DNA from: Bin80 sp965116685 | Lineage (GTDB): Bacteria > Bacteroidota > Rhodothermia > Rhodothermales > Bin80 | Assembly (NCBI GenBank): GCA_965116685.1 | Contig: OZ220707.1 | Span: 1,364,001-1,428,000, forward strand | DNA length: 64,000 nucleotides | Direction of reading: 5' to 3' | Shown: in pieces, positions 43,924 to 52,584 of the stretch | Layout: the number at the start of each line of letters is the position of its first letter | How positions within the stretch are numbered: the first letter of the stretch is position 1 | Made by a program: the position numbers and the translations under genes | The notes under the pieces: generated by a model | The model's input: the letters and a program-made list of their open reading frames with translations, nothing else | Told to the model about the DNA's origin: nothing | Databases searched by the model: none

Positions 43924-45681
43924 CTACTGACCACTCGAGATGATGAATTCGGCTTCACTGACCTCACTTTCCCTGTATCCATATCGGATTGCTTTTGCGC
44001 GGAGCACTACGCTCTTGTCCAACTGGAGAGGGGAGGAGAAGAGCAGCCAGTCTCCCTCATTGCCCGAATCGTCAAGAACGGTGTAGGCAATCGAAGCACC
44101 TTGCGTTCCGCTGTACATCGTCACGTCTACAGGACCCTCAAAGATTCCACCACTTTGGGTGTGATTCGGTCCACCAGATTGGATTGCGGTACGCGCGGTT
44201 GCCTGGGGTAAGATGACCGGGGCACTCGTGACGGGTTGTTCTCCGCCGGGCCACATGGATTCAACCATGTCCAATTCAGACTCGAATCCCCGATCTCCAA
44301 TCTCTGCAATCCAGTCATCCAAAGCAGTTTGCAGGCGGGACAACTCATCGCTGTATGCAGAATTGTAAGCAAGGTTGTTCACCTCATGTGGATCTACACT
44401 CGTGTCGTAAAGCTCATGGACAGGGCGGCGCGGCTGCATCCATAATGATTGTGCTCCCGTTAATTCACCGTTTGCATGCAGTCTGAAAAGCTCCTGCATC
44501 GTGGGCATCACATTCGCATACGCCATCCACAAAGCATAGGGCTTCTCCGGCCGGTAATTCCGTATGTACTTATACCGGGTATCCCGGACCGCCCGGACCA
44601 GATCATACTGCTCATCAAAGCGATCCCTCGCAGCATAAACATATTCATGTGGGGGCTTATTGTCCGCGAACCTGCCATGAAGTGCCCTTCCCTGCATATG
44701 GGCCGGGGGCTCAACCCCTGCGAGTGAAAGGACTGTGGGAGCAAGATCCAAAAAACTCACCAACTCCTCGTTCACCCCGGGAAGTTGATCTGGAATATGA
44801 ATAATGAGCGGAACATGCAGCCCTGAGTCGTACAGCCACCGCTTATGTCGTGGTAGCCCATCCCCATGGTCACTCCAGAAAAACACGATCGTATTCTCCA
44901 TCAACCCATCCTCTGCCAACTGATCCAGAATCATCCCGGCCTGCCCATCCATGGCTGCAATATTGTCGTACTGCTGTGCAATATCCCGTCGCACCACGGG
45001 CGTGTCCGGGTAATAAGGGGGCACTGCAACCGTTGCAGGATCGGTCACTAAAGGGGGAGGAGGAGGGCCTGCCGCAAAAGCCGGCAGCCCCATGGTCTCA
45101 AAGGCCGCTGCAGGATCCGGCCAGATCTGGCTCTCATGCGTCGTCGTGAAATTGAATACGGAAAAGAATGGTTGATCCGTGTCCCGGCGATTTCGCCAGT
45201 GTGCCTCAGAACTGGACTCGTCCCATGCCGTGACCGGGGTTTCGAACTGATAGTCCTCCTTTACATTATTGGTCGTGTAGTACCCTGCTGCACGCAAGTA
45301 CTCTGTGAAGGTCTTCACGTAATGGGGCGGAACTACGCTGTACGGCGCTGGCTCCGGTGCAAAAGGAGCCCCGGACAGCGTTCGCATATGATGGGCACCG
45401 AAGCTGACCTGATGCATCCCGGTAATGATCGCAGCACGACTCGGAGAGCACACACCGGCCGTCGTGAATACACGCGTATAGCGCGTACCACGGCTGGCAA
45501 GCGAGTCCAGGCGGGGGGTCCTGGCAATCGGATCCCCATAGGACCCAAGGCGTGGCCCCATGTCCTCGGCAGAGATCCAGACGATATTCGGGCGATCTAA
45601 GGGTTCTGCCGGCGTGATGGCAACCTCAGGCTCTGTGCATGCACACAAAAACAGCAGGATCAAAAAGGGTCGAAGATTCAT
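43924..45681 (-). CDS. Sulfatase (formylglycine-dependent, heparan-N-sulfatase-like) lipoprotein
   Basis: A 585-aa sulfatase predicted to remove sulfate esters. The lipobox LFLCAC puts Cys15 at the mature N-terminus. The formylglycine motif is CSPSR with Cys78, preceded by metal-site residues in NIVWISAEDMGP; later motifs are FFSVFNFTTTHES, DQLAEDGLMENTIVFFWSDHGDGLPRHKRW and LVRAVRDTRYKYIRNYRP. The last 75 residues (GPVDVTMYSGTQGASIAYTVLD...VLRAKAIRYGYRESEV) form a chitobiase/FN3-like beta domain. It is the last gene of the minus-strand operon and overlaps the cytochrome gene by ATGA. Maturation would need an anaerobic or FGE-type enzyme elsewhere. Confidence 0.9.
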   Translation of the reverse strand: MNLRPFLILLFLCACTEPEVAITPAEPLDRPNIVWISAEDMGPRLGSYGDPIARTPRLDSLASRGTRYTRVFTTAGVCSPSRAAIITGMHQVSFGAHHMRTLSGAPFAPEPAPYSVVPPHYVKTFTEYLRAAGYYTTNNVKEDYQFETPVTAWDESSSEAHWRNRRDTDQPFFSVFNFTTTHESQIWPDPAAAFETMGLPAFAAGPPPPPLVTDPATVAVPPYYPDTPVVRRDIAQQYDNIAAMDGQAGMILDQLAEDGLMENTIVFFWSDHGDGLPRHKRWLYDSGLHVPLIIHIPDQLPGVNEELVSFLDLAPTVLSLAGVEPPAHMQGRALHGRFADNKPPHEYVYAARDRFDEQYDLVRAVRDTRYKYIRNYRPEKPYALWMAYANVMPTMQELFRLHANGELTGAQSLWMQPRRPVHELYDTSVDPHEVNNLAYNSAYSDELSRLQTALDDWIAEIGDRGFESELDMVESMWPGGEQPVTSAPVILPQATARTAIQSGGPNHTQSGGIFEGPVDVTMYSGTQGASIAYTVLDDSGNEGDWLLFSSPLQLDKSVVLRAKAIRYGYRESEVSEAEFIISSGQ

Positions 45682-47192
45682 GAGCCGGTCGTATCAGGTT
45701 CAACGGGAATAAGGCTTAAGCCGGTATTAATATAGAGTTCGGGTAGAGTTGATTGCAGCCGAGCAATCCCTGCGTCCGTGACCTCGGTCTGCCAAAGATA
45801 GATTGAATTGAGTGCGGGCAAATTTTCAAGATGAACCAGCCCGGAATCCGTGACTGCCGTGCCGTAGAGGTTCAGGTACTCCAGAAATTCCAGATTGCCC
45901 AGGTGAGCCAAGCCGGCATCGGTCACAGACGTTTGCTGAAGGTGCAGGCGGGTTAGATGTGGTAAATCTGCAATCACCTCCACCAAGTCATCTCCAACCA
46001 GGGAGCGTCCGAGATCAAGCCAGGCAATATTTGCAGACAAAGGGCGCAATGCCTCCTGTAGCCCACTCGCGTCTGTACAGGTCTGCGGATCCACACAGCG
46101 CACCTGCAGATAGGGCTCATTCTCGGCCAAAGGGGTAACGGACACGCCCAAACTGGCAAGTTGGGCAACATCCATGGAGTCTGGCGGGGTCGTATCCAAA
46201 GCAAAAATGCCCGTACGGATCTCATCCAGACCCATATGATCCACAATCGTTTGCGTCACCGGAGACCATTCCACATCCGGTAATAACTCCTCGAAGGAAG
46301 CCCCGGCATCAATCCACCATCGCAGCAGTTCGGCTTCTGCAATAGAGAGCTGCGGGCTTTCGGCGGGAGGCATCCGGTCATCCGAGTTTGCGGGTAACCA
46401 AATACGGTGGATCATTTCGCTCTCATGTGCACGACCTGCAACAATCGGAGAACCATCATCTCCTCCCTCAGTGATAAACTCGGGCTCATCCAGACGCAAA
46501 CCACCCCGCTGTGCATCAGGGCCGTGGCAAGCAATGCATCTGGATTCCAGGATTGGAGCAATCAACCCTGCATAGACCGTCGTCTCGGCAGGGTTCTCGA
46601 GTTGCAGGCGCCCGATATCAGCTTTTTTGGGCAACCCTGCCACCTGACGTACACCGTCAGGAAGATAACGGGATAAGTAATCCGGGCCATGCGTCAGTAC
46701 CCCTCCCAGATGCCCGGTCAAGGTAACAACCAGAAGCATGACCCCCATCGCGATCCCGTAAGCCCGGCGTTCCCAGTGCTTGAGCCAGCGCTCCGAAAGC
46801 CCAGGCCAGGCTTTGTACAGGTACGCCAGCGAAGCAAACAGCACAACCAGGACCCCCATGCGCTTATGCCAGGCCAACTGGTCTGCAGCATACCCACCCC
46901 CCTGAGCCAGATAGAGCCCTGCGGTCACCGCAAGGATGGAACTCCATACACCGATATACAGGAGGGCCAGAATTCCTGTGTCATAGCGCCCCCTCAAAGA
47001 AGGCCTGCGTGAAAGCACCTCAAGCAGGGCAGCCACCACCAGGATCCCAATCGGCAGATGGACAACCACAGGATGGAACCGCCCTAGAAACAGGCTGAAA
47101 TTACTCGGCTGCCCGCTACCGGGGACCATTATCAGCATGAACACCACAAAGGCGAGGCCCATGCATAACCAAATCAAAGATTGCTTCATCAA
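45678..47192 (-). CDS. DUF2231 membrane domain - cytochrome c - leucine-rich-repeat fusion
   Basis: A 504-aa three-part protein. Residues 1-165 form about five membrane helices with the DUF2231 signature GRFHPVVVHLPIG (38-50). A PSD1-type cytochrome c domain follows, with heme site CIACH (219-223) and distal DRMPPAESPQLS. The last 110 residues contain leucine-rich repeats (LPHLTRLHLQQTSVTDAGLAHLGNL and two more). The layout is known from Planctomycetes and some Bacteroidota. In the operon it lies between a DUF1501 gene and the sulfatase. A membrane electron-transfer or anchoring role is inferred. Confidence 0.85.
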   Translation of the reverse strand: MMKQSLIWLCMGLAFVVFMLIMVPGSGQPSNFSLFLGRFHPVVVHLPIGILVVAALLEVLSRRPSLRGRYDTGILALLYIGVWSSILAVTAGLYLAQGGGYAADQLAWHKRMGVLVVLFASLAYLYKAWPGLSERWLKHWERRAYGIAMGVMLLVVTLTGHLGGVLTHGPDYLSRYLPDGVRQVAGLPKKADIGRLQLENPAETTVYAGLIAPILESRCIACHGPDAQRGGLRLDEPEFITEGGDDGSPIVAGRAHESEMIHRIWLPANSDDRMPPAESPQLSIAEAELLRWWIDAGASFEELLPDVEWSPVTQTIVDHMGLDEIRTGIFALDTTPPDSMDVAQLASLGVSVTPLAENEPYLQVRCVDPQTCTDASGLQEALRPLSANIAWLDLGRSLVGDDLVEVIADLPHLTRLHLQQTSVTDAGLAHLGNLEFLEYLNLYGTAVTDSGLVHLENLPALNSIYLWQTEVTDAGIARLQSTLPELYINTGLSLIPVEPDTTGS

Positions 47193-47203
47193 GTCAAATG
47201 GAA

Positions 47204-48655
47204 TTAGGCCAGTACTTCATGCACGACATGGCCGTGCACATCGGTCAGGCGAAAGTCTCGCCCCTGAAAAGGATAGGTCAACCGGAGATGGTCAAACCCA
47301 AGCAAATGCAAGATCGTCGCTTGAAGATCATGGACATGCACCCGGCCGCTTACCGCACTGTAGCCAATCTCGTCGGTCTCGCCGTGCGTCACACCGCCCT
47401 GAACACCACCACCGGCCATCCACATGGTATACACATCGCTATGATGGTCCCTTCCGACGAAAGGGTTATCCGAACCAGTACGGTTTTCCAGCATCGGAGT
47501 CCGCCCGAACTCCCCACCCCAGATAACCAGGGTTTCTTCGAGGAGTCCCCGCTGCTCCAAGTCATTCAAGAGTGCCGCAACGGGGCGGTCCGTCTCCTGA
47601 CAGCGCTCCAGGAACCCCCCATTCAGGGCCTCGCTCTCCCCTGCTCCGTGGGAGTCCCATCCCCAGTGAAATAATTGAACAAAGCGGACCCCACGCTCGA
47701 CGAGTCTTCGTGCCAGAAGGCAGTTGTTACTGAACGCGGTCTCTCCAGGATCTGTGCCGTACATCTCATGGATGTATGCAGGCTCACGACTGATATCCAT
47801 CGCGTCCGGAACGGACGTTTGCATCCGGAACGCCATCTCGTATTGTGCAATCCGGGTAAGGATCTCCGGGTCCCCAACCTCCTCATGCTGCTGCCGATTG
47901 ATCGTATTGATGGCATCAATGGATTTGCGTCGCAAACTGCGCGGTACCCCGTCCGGGTCTCCAAGAAAAAGTACTGGATCGCCCTTGGTCCTGCACTGGA
48001 CCCCTTGATAGACGGTAGGCAGAAACCCACTCCCGTAGACGCTGGCACCTGCATCCGGGGCTGCGCCACCCGAAAGCAGGACAACAAACGCAGGCAGGTT
48101 GTCATTTTCAGTCCCAAGCCCGTAGGTGACCCACGATCCCATACTGGGACGGCCCAGCCGGGGACTCCCCGAGTGGACCAGTAGTTGTGCCGGAGCATGA
48201 TTGAACTCGTCGGTATGCATGGCCTTCAAGAACGCGACCTTATCGGCAACCTGCCCCAGATATGGCATATGATTCGAAATCCATGCCCCCGATTCTCCAT
48301 GCTGTTGAAACGTTGCCTGAGGTCCCAGCATTTTCGGGATCCCCCGGATAAAGGCAAACCGTTTCCCCTCCAGAAGAGACTCTGGACAATCCTGTCCGTG
48401 CAGGCGTGCCAGTTCAGGCTTGTAGTCAAATAACTCAAGTGGGGAAGGACCACCCGCCATATGCAGGAAGATGACCCGCTTGGCACGCGGTGCAAAATGC
48501 GGACCCCGGGAGGTCAGTGGGTCCTGGGGACTCGCAGAGGTTGCTCCAAGCGATGCAAACGCGAGTGCCCCAAATCCCGCACCCGCCGACTTCAGGAAGT
48601 GGCGCCGTGTGACATGGCCTAAATAGGCATCACGAGCTTCTTTGGCAAGTTTCAT
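47204..48655 (-). CDS. DUF1501 protein with Tat signal (copy 1)
   Basis: A 483-aa protein of the DUF1501 family, which belongs to the alkaline-phosphatase/sulfatase-like superfamily. The N-terminus TRRHFLKSAGAGFGALAFAS is a twin-arginine signal. Family blocks are FLHMAGGPSPLELFDYKP, HGESGAWISNHMPYLG, GVRFVQLFHWGWDSH, VIWGGEFGRTP and RDHHSDVYTMWMAGGGVQGG. DUF1501 genes are nearly always next to PSD1/DUF1549/DUF1553 genes, as here (48704-51172). The biochemical role is not known; a link to degrading sulfated glycans is a hypothesis from context. Confidence 0.88.
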   Translation of the reverse strand: MKLAKEARDAYLGHVTRRHFLKSAGAGFGALAFASLGATSASPQDPLTSRGPHFAPRAKRVIFLHMAGGPSPLELFDYKPELARLHGQDCPESLLEGKRFAFIRGIPKMLGPQATFQQHGESGAWISNHMPYLGQVADKVAFLKAMHTDEFNHAPAQLLVHSGSPRLGRPSMGSWVTYGLGTENDNLPAFVVLLSGGAAPDAGASVYGSGFLPTVYQGVQCRTKGDPVLFLGDPDGVPRSLRRKSIDAINTINRQQHEEVGDPEILTRIAQYEMAFRMQTSVPDAMDISREPAYIHEMYGTDPGETAFSNNCLLARRLVERGVRFVQLFHWGWDSHGAGESEALNGGFLERCQETDRPVAALLNDLEQRGLLEETLVIWGGEFGRTPMLENRTGSDNPFVGRDHHSDVYTMWMAGGGVQGGVTHGETDEIGYSAVSGRVHVHDLQATILHLLGFDHLRLTYPFQGRDFRLTDVHGHVVHEVLA

Positions 48656-48703
48656 CTGTTTTCCATTCGCTGAGATAGGTGCTATTGTTCTTCAGAATAG
48701 AAG

Positions 48704-51172
48704 TTACTCTTTCATGAGAAACTGATCAAGGTTCAAGATCGCGTTGGCGACAATAGTGAATGCTGCCAACTCCGCAGATTCGTGATCCCCAATCAACCGG
48801 GCAGCATCCTCGGTGCCTTCTGTATAATGCGTGAACGCATCTGTGTACAAGGCAGTCAATACATCCAGGGCTTCGCGGTTTGGAGAAGTCCCCATCGCAT
48901 AGGTATATCCTGCCGTAATGGGATCCTCGGCCTTTTGCATCCTCTCTGCCAGCGCCTGTGCCGCTTCAATAAATACGGGATCATTCAGAGACACCAAAGC
49001 CTGCAGGGGCGTATTGGTTCGGATCCTCCGGGATACACAAAATTCGCGGCTAGGGCTGTCAAAGGTCGCCATGGATGGGTATGGGACGGTACGTCTCCAG
49101 TAGGTGTATATTGCGCGTCGGTAGCGGTCATCCCCCTCACTGGTTTGCCATTGGCGGCTGTCATACGGATTTTTCCAAAGCCCTTCCGGCTGGGGCGGCA
49201 TCACGCTCGGCCCATACATCCTCGAACTCAATAGACCACTCACCTGCAGTGCCTGGTCCCGGATCTGCTCTGCACTCAAGCGAAAACGAGGCCCGCGTGC
49301 CAGATACCGGTTACGGGGATCTCTCCGCAGTAACTCATCCGTCACATGCGATGATTGGCGGTAGGTTGCCGAAAGGACGATCATGCGCAGAAGAGATTTA
49401 ACGCTCCAGTCATGGTCTTCCACGAAGCTGGTCGCTAAATAGTCCAGGAGTTCCGGATGTGACCGCTCCAGCCCCTGGGTTCCAAAATCTTCCAACGACT
49501 CTACAAGACCAATGCCAAACAGCTGCTCCCAGAACCGGTTGACCATCACACGAGCCGTCAGGGGATTTTCACCGCTAACCAGCCACTCTGCCATTCCCAG
49601 ACGATTCCGGGGCGTATCCTCGGGCATGGCAGGCAATACATCCGGGGTATCCGGATGCACAACTTCTCCCTTCAAAAGAAAGCTGCCCCGCTCGAGTACA
49701 TGCGTCCGGCGCTGGAACGGGAGTTCCTGCATGATTGGAGTATGGATAGGGTTTAATGCCCGTAGTGCACGCTCTTTTTCCGCCTTCTCTTCCCGTAAAC
49801 GCACGATCACCGGATCATCACTCAGACCGGCATAGACATAATCAAGGGTCCATCGCTGCGCATCCCCTCGCTCCGTCTCCAGCGTTGCCACGACCCGTTT
49901 TACCTCGTTCTGCAGCATAAGCTGGACCTGTCCGATCACTTCAGGCTGGTCCAGAGTCGTTTCCCATATACGACGCTGACGAGCCAGTGAATCCGAGCGA
50001 ACCTGGGCAATCATCGCCTCTTCCAATCGGGCAATCTCATGGATTAGTGCCTCTCCCTCTGCAGCCAGCTCCTCTTCAAATGAGGGGAGGGTCGGAAATT
50101 CACTGTCCAGATCACGATCCGCCGTGCTGTTGAAAAAGGCAAAAAATTCGTAATACTCCTCATGCACAAACGGATCATAAGGGTGCCCATGACACTGAAC
50201 ACAGGCGAAGGAAGTCCCCTGCCATACTTCCCAAGTCGTATTCACGCGGTCAATGACCGCGGCGGTTCGGAACTCCTCGTCATCGGTCCCCCCTTCCGTG
50301 TTGGTCATTGTATTTCGATGAAACGCAGTCGCAATCAACTGATTCTCGGTCACTTCCGGCAGTAGATCTCCCGCCAACTGCTCAATCGTGAATTGATCAA
50401 ATGGCATGTCTTCGTTGAATGCCCGAATAACCCAGTCCCGGTAACGCCAAATCGTTCGACCGACATCTTTTTCGTACCCCTTGGAGTCCGCATACCGCGC
50501 AAGGTCCAACCACATCGCTGCCCAACGCTCACCATACGCGGGTGAAGCTAGAAGCGAGTCCACGTACGTCTCGTACGGTCCCCCGTCCGTACAGATCTGT
50601 TTCACATCGTCGGGCTTTGGAGGCAGCCCCGTCAAATCCAGTGTAACTCTTCGAACAAGAACCGGACAATCTGCCTCGGGTTGCGGAGCTAGTCCCCTCT
50701 GATCCAATTGGGCAAGAACAAAATGGTCCATGGGCTCACGAACCCACTCCGGCTCCGATACATCCGGCAATGGAGGACGCTCTGGGGCGACGTACGCCCA
50801 GTGATCCTCCCAATGTGCGCCTTGCTCAATCCAGGTTTGCAACGTTTGGATTTCGTCCGGCGTGAGCGGCAGATCATCCTTCGGCATCCGATGAGTTGGA
50901 TCCGTGTGTGCGACGCGCCGCAAAAGCTCACTTGCCGCAGACTCGAAGGGGACGATGGCACGCTCTCCAGACTCGGCCGTTGAGAGGGCCTCATGCCGGA
51001 AGAGTAAACTCAGATCCCCCTGTCGCCGAATTCCCCCATGACAATTCGCGCACCGCTCATTCAGAATGGGACGAATCTGTTCGTTAAAACTGATTTGCGG
51101 GGCACGCTGACAGCCACCAAGCAGGAATGCAGCCGAAAGCAACGCTGCACAGATGATCCAAAGGTTTTTCAT
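48704..51172 (-). CDS. PSD1 cytochrome - DUF1549 - DUF1553 lipoprotein (copy 1)
   Basis: An 822-aa outer-envelope lipoprotein (lipobox LLGGC, Cys21). Domains in order: PSD1 cytochrome c with heme site CANCH (41-45) and Met ligand in HRMPKDDLPL; DUF1549 (VRRVTLDLTGLPPKPDDV, YGERWAAMWLDLARYADSKGYEKD) with a second CxxCH (CVQCHGHPYDP, near 325); then DUF1553 (MAEWLVSGENPLTARVMVNRFWEQLFG...ESLEDFGTQG). It lacks the LamG insert found in the other two copies. Its 3' end is 48 bp from the DUF1501 copy 1 gene, and it overlaps the upstream DUF1501 copy 2 gene by ATGA. Confidence 0.88.
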   Translation of the reverse strand: MKNLWIICAALLSAAFLLGGCQRAPQISFNEQIRPILNERCANCHGGIRRQGDLSLLFRHEALSTAESGERAIVPFESAASELLRRVAHTDPTHRMPKDDLPLTPDEIQTLQTWIEQGAHWEDHWAYVAPERPPLPDVSEPEWVREPMDHFVLAQLDQRGLAPQPEADCPVLVRRVTLDLTGLPPKPDDVKQICTDGGPYETYVDSLLASPAYGERWAAMWLDLARYADSKGYEKDVGRTIWRYRDWVIRAFNEDMPFDQFTIEQLAGDLLPEVTENQLIATAFHRNTMTNTEGGTDDEEFRTAAVIDRVNTTWEVWQGTSFACVQCHGHPYDPFVHEEYYEFFAFFNSTADRDLDSEFPTLPSFEEELAAEGEALIHEIARLEEAMIAQVRSDSLARQRRIWETTLDQPEVIGQVQLMLQNEVKRVVATLETERGDAQRWTLDYVYAGLSDDPVIVRLREEKAEKERALRALNPIHTPIMQELPFQRRTHVLERGSFLLKGEVVHPDTPDVLPAMPEDTPRNRLGMAEWLVSGENPLTARVMVNRFWEQLFGIGLVESLEDFGTQGLERSHPELLDYLATSFVEDHDWSVKSLLRMIVLSATYRQSSHVTDELLRRDPRNRYLARGPRFRLSAEQIRDQALQVSGLLSSRMYGPSVMPPQPEGLWKNPYDSRQWQTSEGDDRYRRAIYTYWRRTVPYPSMATFDSPSREFCVSRRIRTNTPLQALVSLNDPVFIEAAQALAERMQKAEDPITAGYTYAMGTSPNREALDVLTALYTDAFTHYTEGTEDAARLIGDHESAELAAFTIVANAILNLDQFLMKE

Positions 51173-52584
51173 GCAAGCAGCGGTGTCATTACGGTCCCAT
51201 GAACATCCGTGAGGCGAAAACGACGCCCCTGATACTTAAACGTGAGTCGCTCGTGGTCAATCCCTAACAGGTGCATCAGGGTTGCCTGCAGATCATGCAC
51301 ATGCACTGGGTCCCGAACAATATTATATCCAAGATCGTCTGTCTCACCATAGCTCAATCCATTTTGGATCCCACCGCCTGCCATCCATAACGAGAAGCAT
51401 CTCGGGTGATGATCCCGTCCATAATCTACATCGGTCAACCGCCCCTGACAGTAGTTCGTACGCCCAAATTCTCCTCCCCAGATGACCAGTGTATCATCCA
51501 GCATCCCTCGCTGCTTCAGGTCCTGCACCAGCGCAGCAGAAGACTGATCGGTTTCCTTTGCCTGGACTTGAATACCGGCCGGCAGCCCCCCATGATGATC
51601 CCATCCCTGGTGAAAGAGCTGAATAAAGCGCACCCCGCGTTCCGCCAGACGCCTGGCCAACAGACAGTTGGCAGCAAACGTGCCGGGCTCCCGGGCATCC
51701 TCACCATAAAGATCAAAGATGTAGTCCGGCTCATCCGAGAGATCCATCACTTCAGGCACGGAAGTCTGCATCCGATAGGCCATTTCATACTGGGCGATCC
51801 GGGATTCAATACGCTCCCAGTCAGGGGTCCCTTCTTTGAGGGTATGTAACTCTCGCAGCCGGTCCAACTGCATTTTTCGCTGTGCCGACGACACGCCATC
51901 AGGATTGCCCAGATACAGCACGGGATCCTGTCCACTTCGGAATTGCACGCCCTGGTGCTGCGACGGCAGGAACCCATTCCCCCAAAGCCGTGCATACAAT
52001 GGTTGACCTCCCTTGTCCTTGGTGATCAGCACGCAGAAGGCCGGCAGGTTTTCGTTTTCTGTTCCGAGTCCATAGCTAAGCCATGACCCAAAGGACGGCC
52101 GACCGGCGATCTGTGAGCCCGTAAGGAAAAACGTGATGGCTGGATCATGGTTGATCGCTTCGGTATGCATGGACTTGACGAAGCATAGCTCATCCGCAAC
52201 CTTTGCCGTATAGGGCATCAACTCACTGACCCATGCACCGCTTTCTCCGTGCTGAGCGAAGGCAAAATGGGAGCGGGCCAGCGGCAGCGTGTTCTGAAAC
52301 CCCGTCATCCCGGTCAGCCGCTGCCCCTTCCGAACCGATTCCGGCAACTCCTGCCCGTGCATCGCATTGACCCTGGGCTTATAATCAAACAGTTCGAACT
52401 GCGATGGGCCACCACTCTGAAAGAGATAGATAATCCGCTTGGCACGCGGGATCATATCCGGATCAGCGGCCATCGCCGGATTGACCAGGGAAGAAAGTGC
52501 AAGCCCGCCCAGCCCCATACCAAGCCGTTCCAGAAACTCCCTGCGTGTGCTGAGAGGATTATAATTGCAACACTCGTGCATCAA
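51169..52584 (-). CDS. DUF1501 protein (copy 2)
   Basis: A 471-aa DUF1501 protein. The N-terminal TRREFLERLGMGLGGLALSSL is a twin-arginine-like signal. Blocks match copies 1 and 3: YLFQSGGPSQFELFDYKP, HGESGAWVSELMPYTAKVADE, GVRFIQLFHQGWDHHGGLP, VIWGGEFGRTNYCQGR, GRDHHPRCFSLWMAGGG. It is much closer to copy 3 (55702-57162) than to copy 1, pointing to a recent duplication. It overlaps genes on both sides by four bases. Confidence 0.88.
   Translation of the reverse strand: MMHECCNYNPLSTRREFLERLGMGLGGLALSSLVNPAMAADPDMIPRAKRIIYLFQSGGPSQFELFDYKPRVNAMHGQELPESVRKGQRLTGMTGFQNTLPLARSHFAFAQHGESGAWVSELMPYTAKVADELCFVKSMHTEAINHDPAITFFLTGSQIAGRPSFGSWLSYGLGTENENLPAFCVLITKDKGGQPLYARLWGNGFLPSQHQGVQFRSGQDPVLYLGNPDGVSSAQRKMQLDRLRELHTLKEGTPDWERIESRIAQYEMAYRMQTSVPEVMDLSDEPDYIFDLYGEDAREPGTFAANCLLARRLAERGVRFIQLFHQGWDHHGGLPAGIQVQAKETDQSSAALVQDLKQRGMLDDTLVIWGGEFGRTNYCQGRLTDVDYGRDHHPRCFSLWMAGGGIQNGLSYGETDDLGYNIVRDPVHVHDLQATLMHLLGIDHERLTFKYQGRRFRLTDVHGTVMTPLLA

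Noticed and set aside
47198..48198. Several long plus- and minus-strand frames across DUF1501 copy 1
   Set aside because: Frames are open because the gene is GC-biased; the DUF1501 frame has all family motifs.
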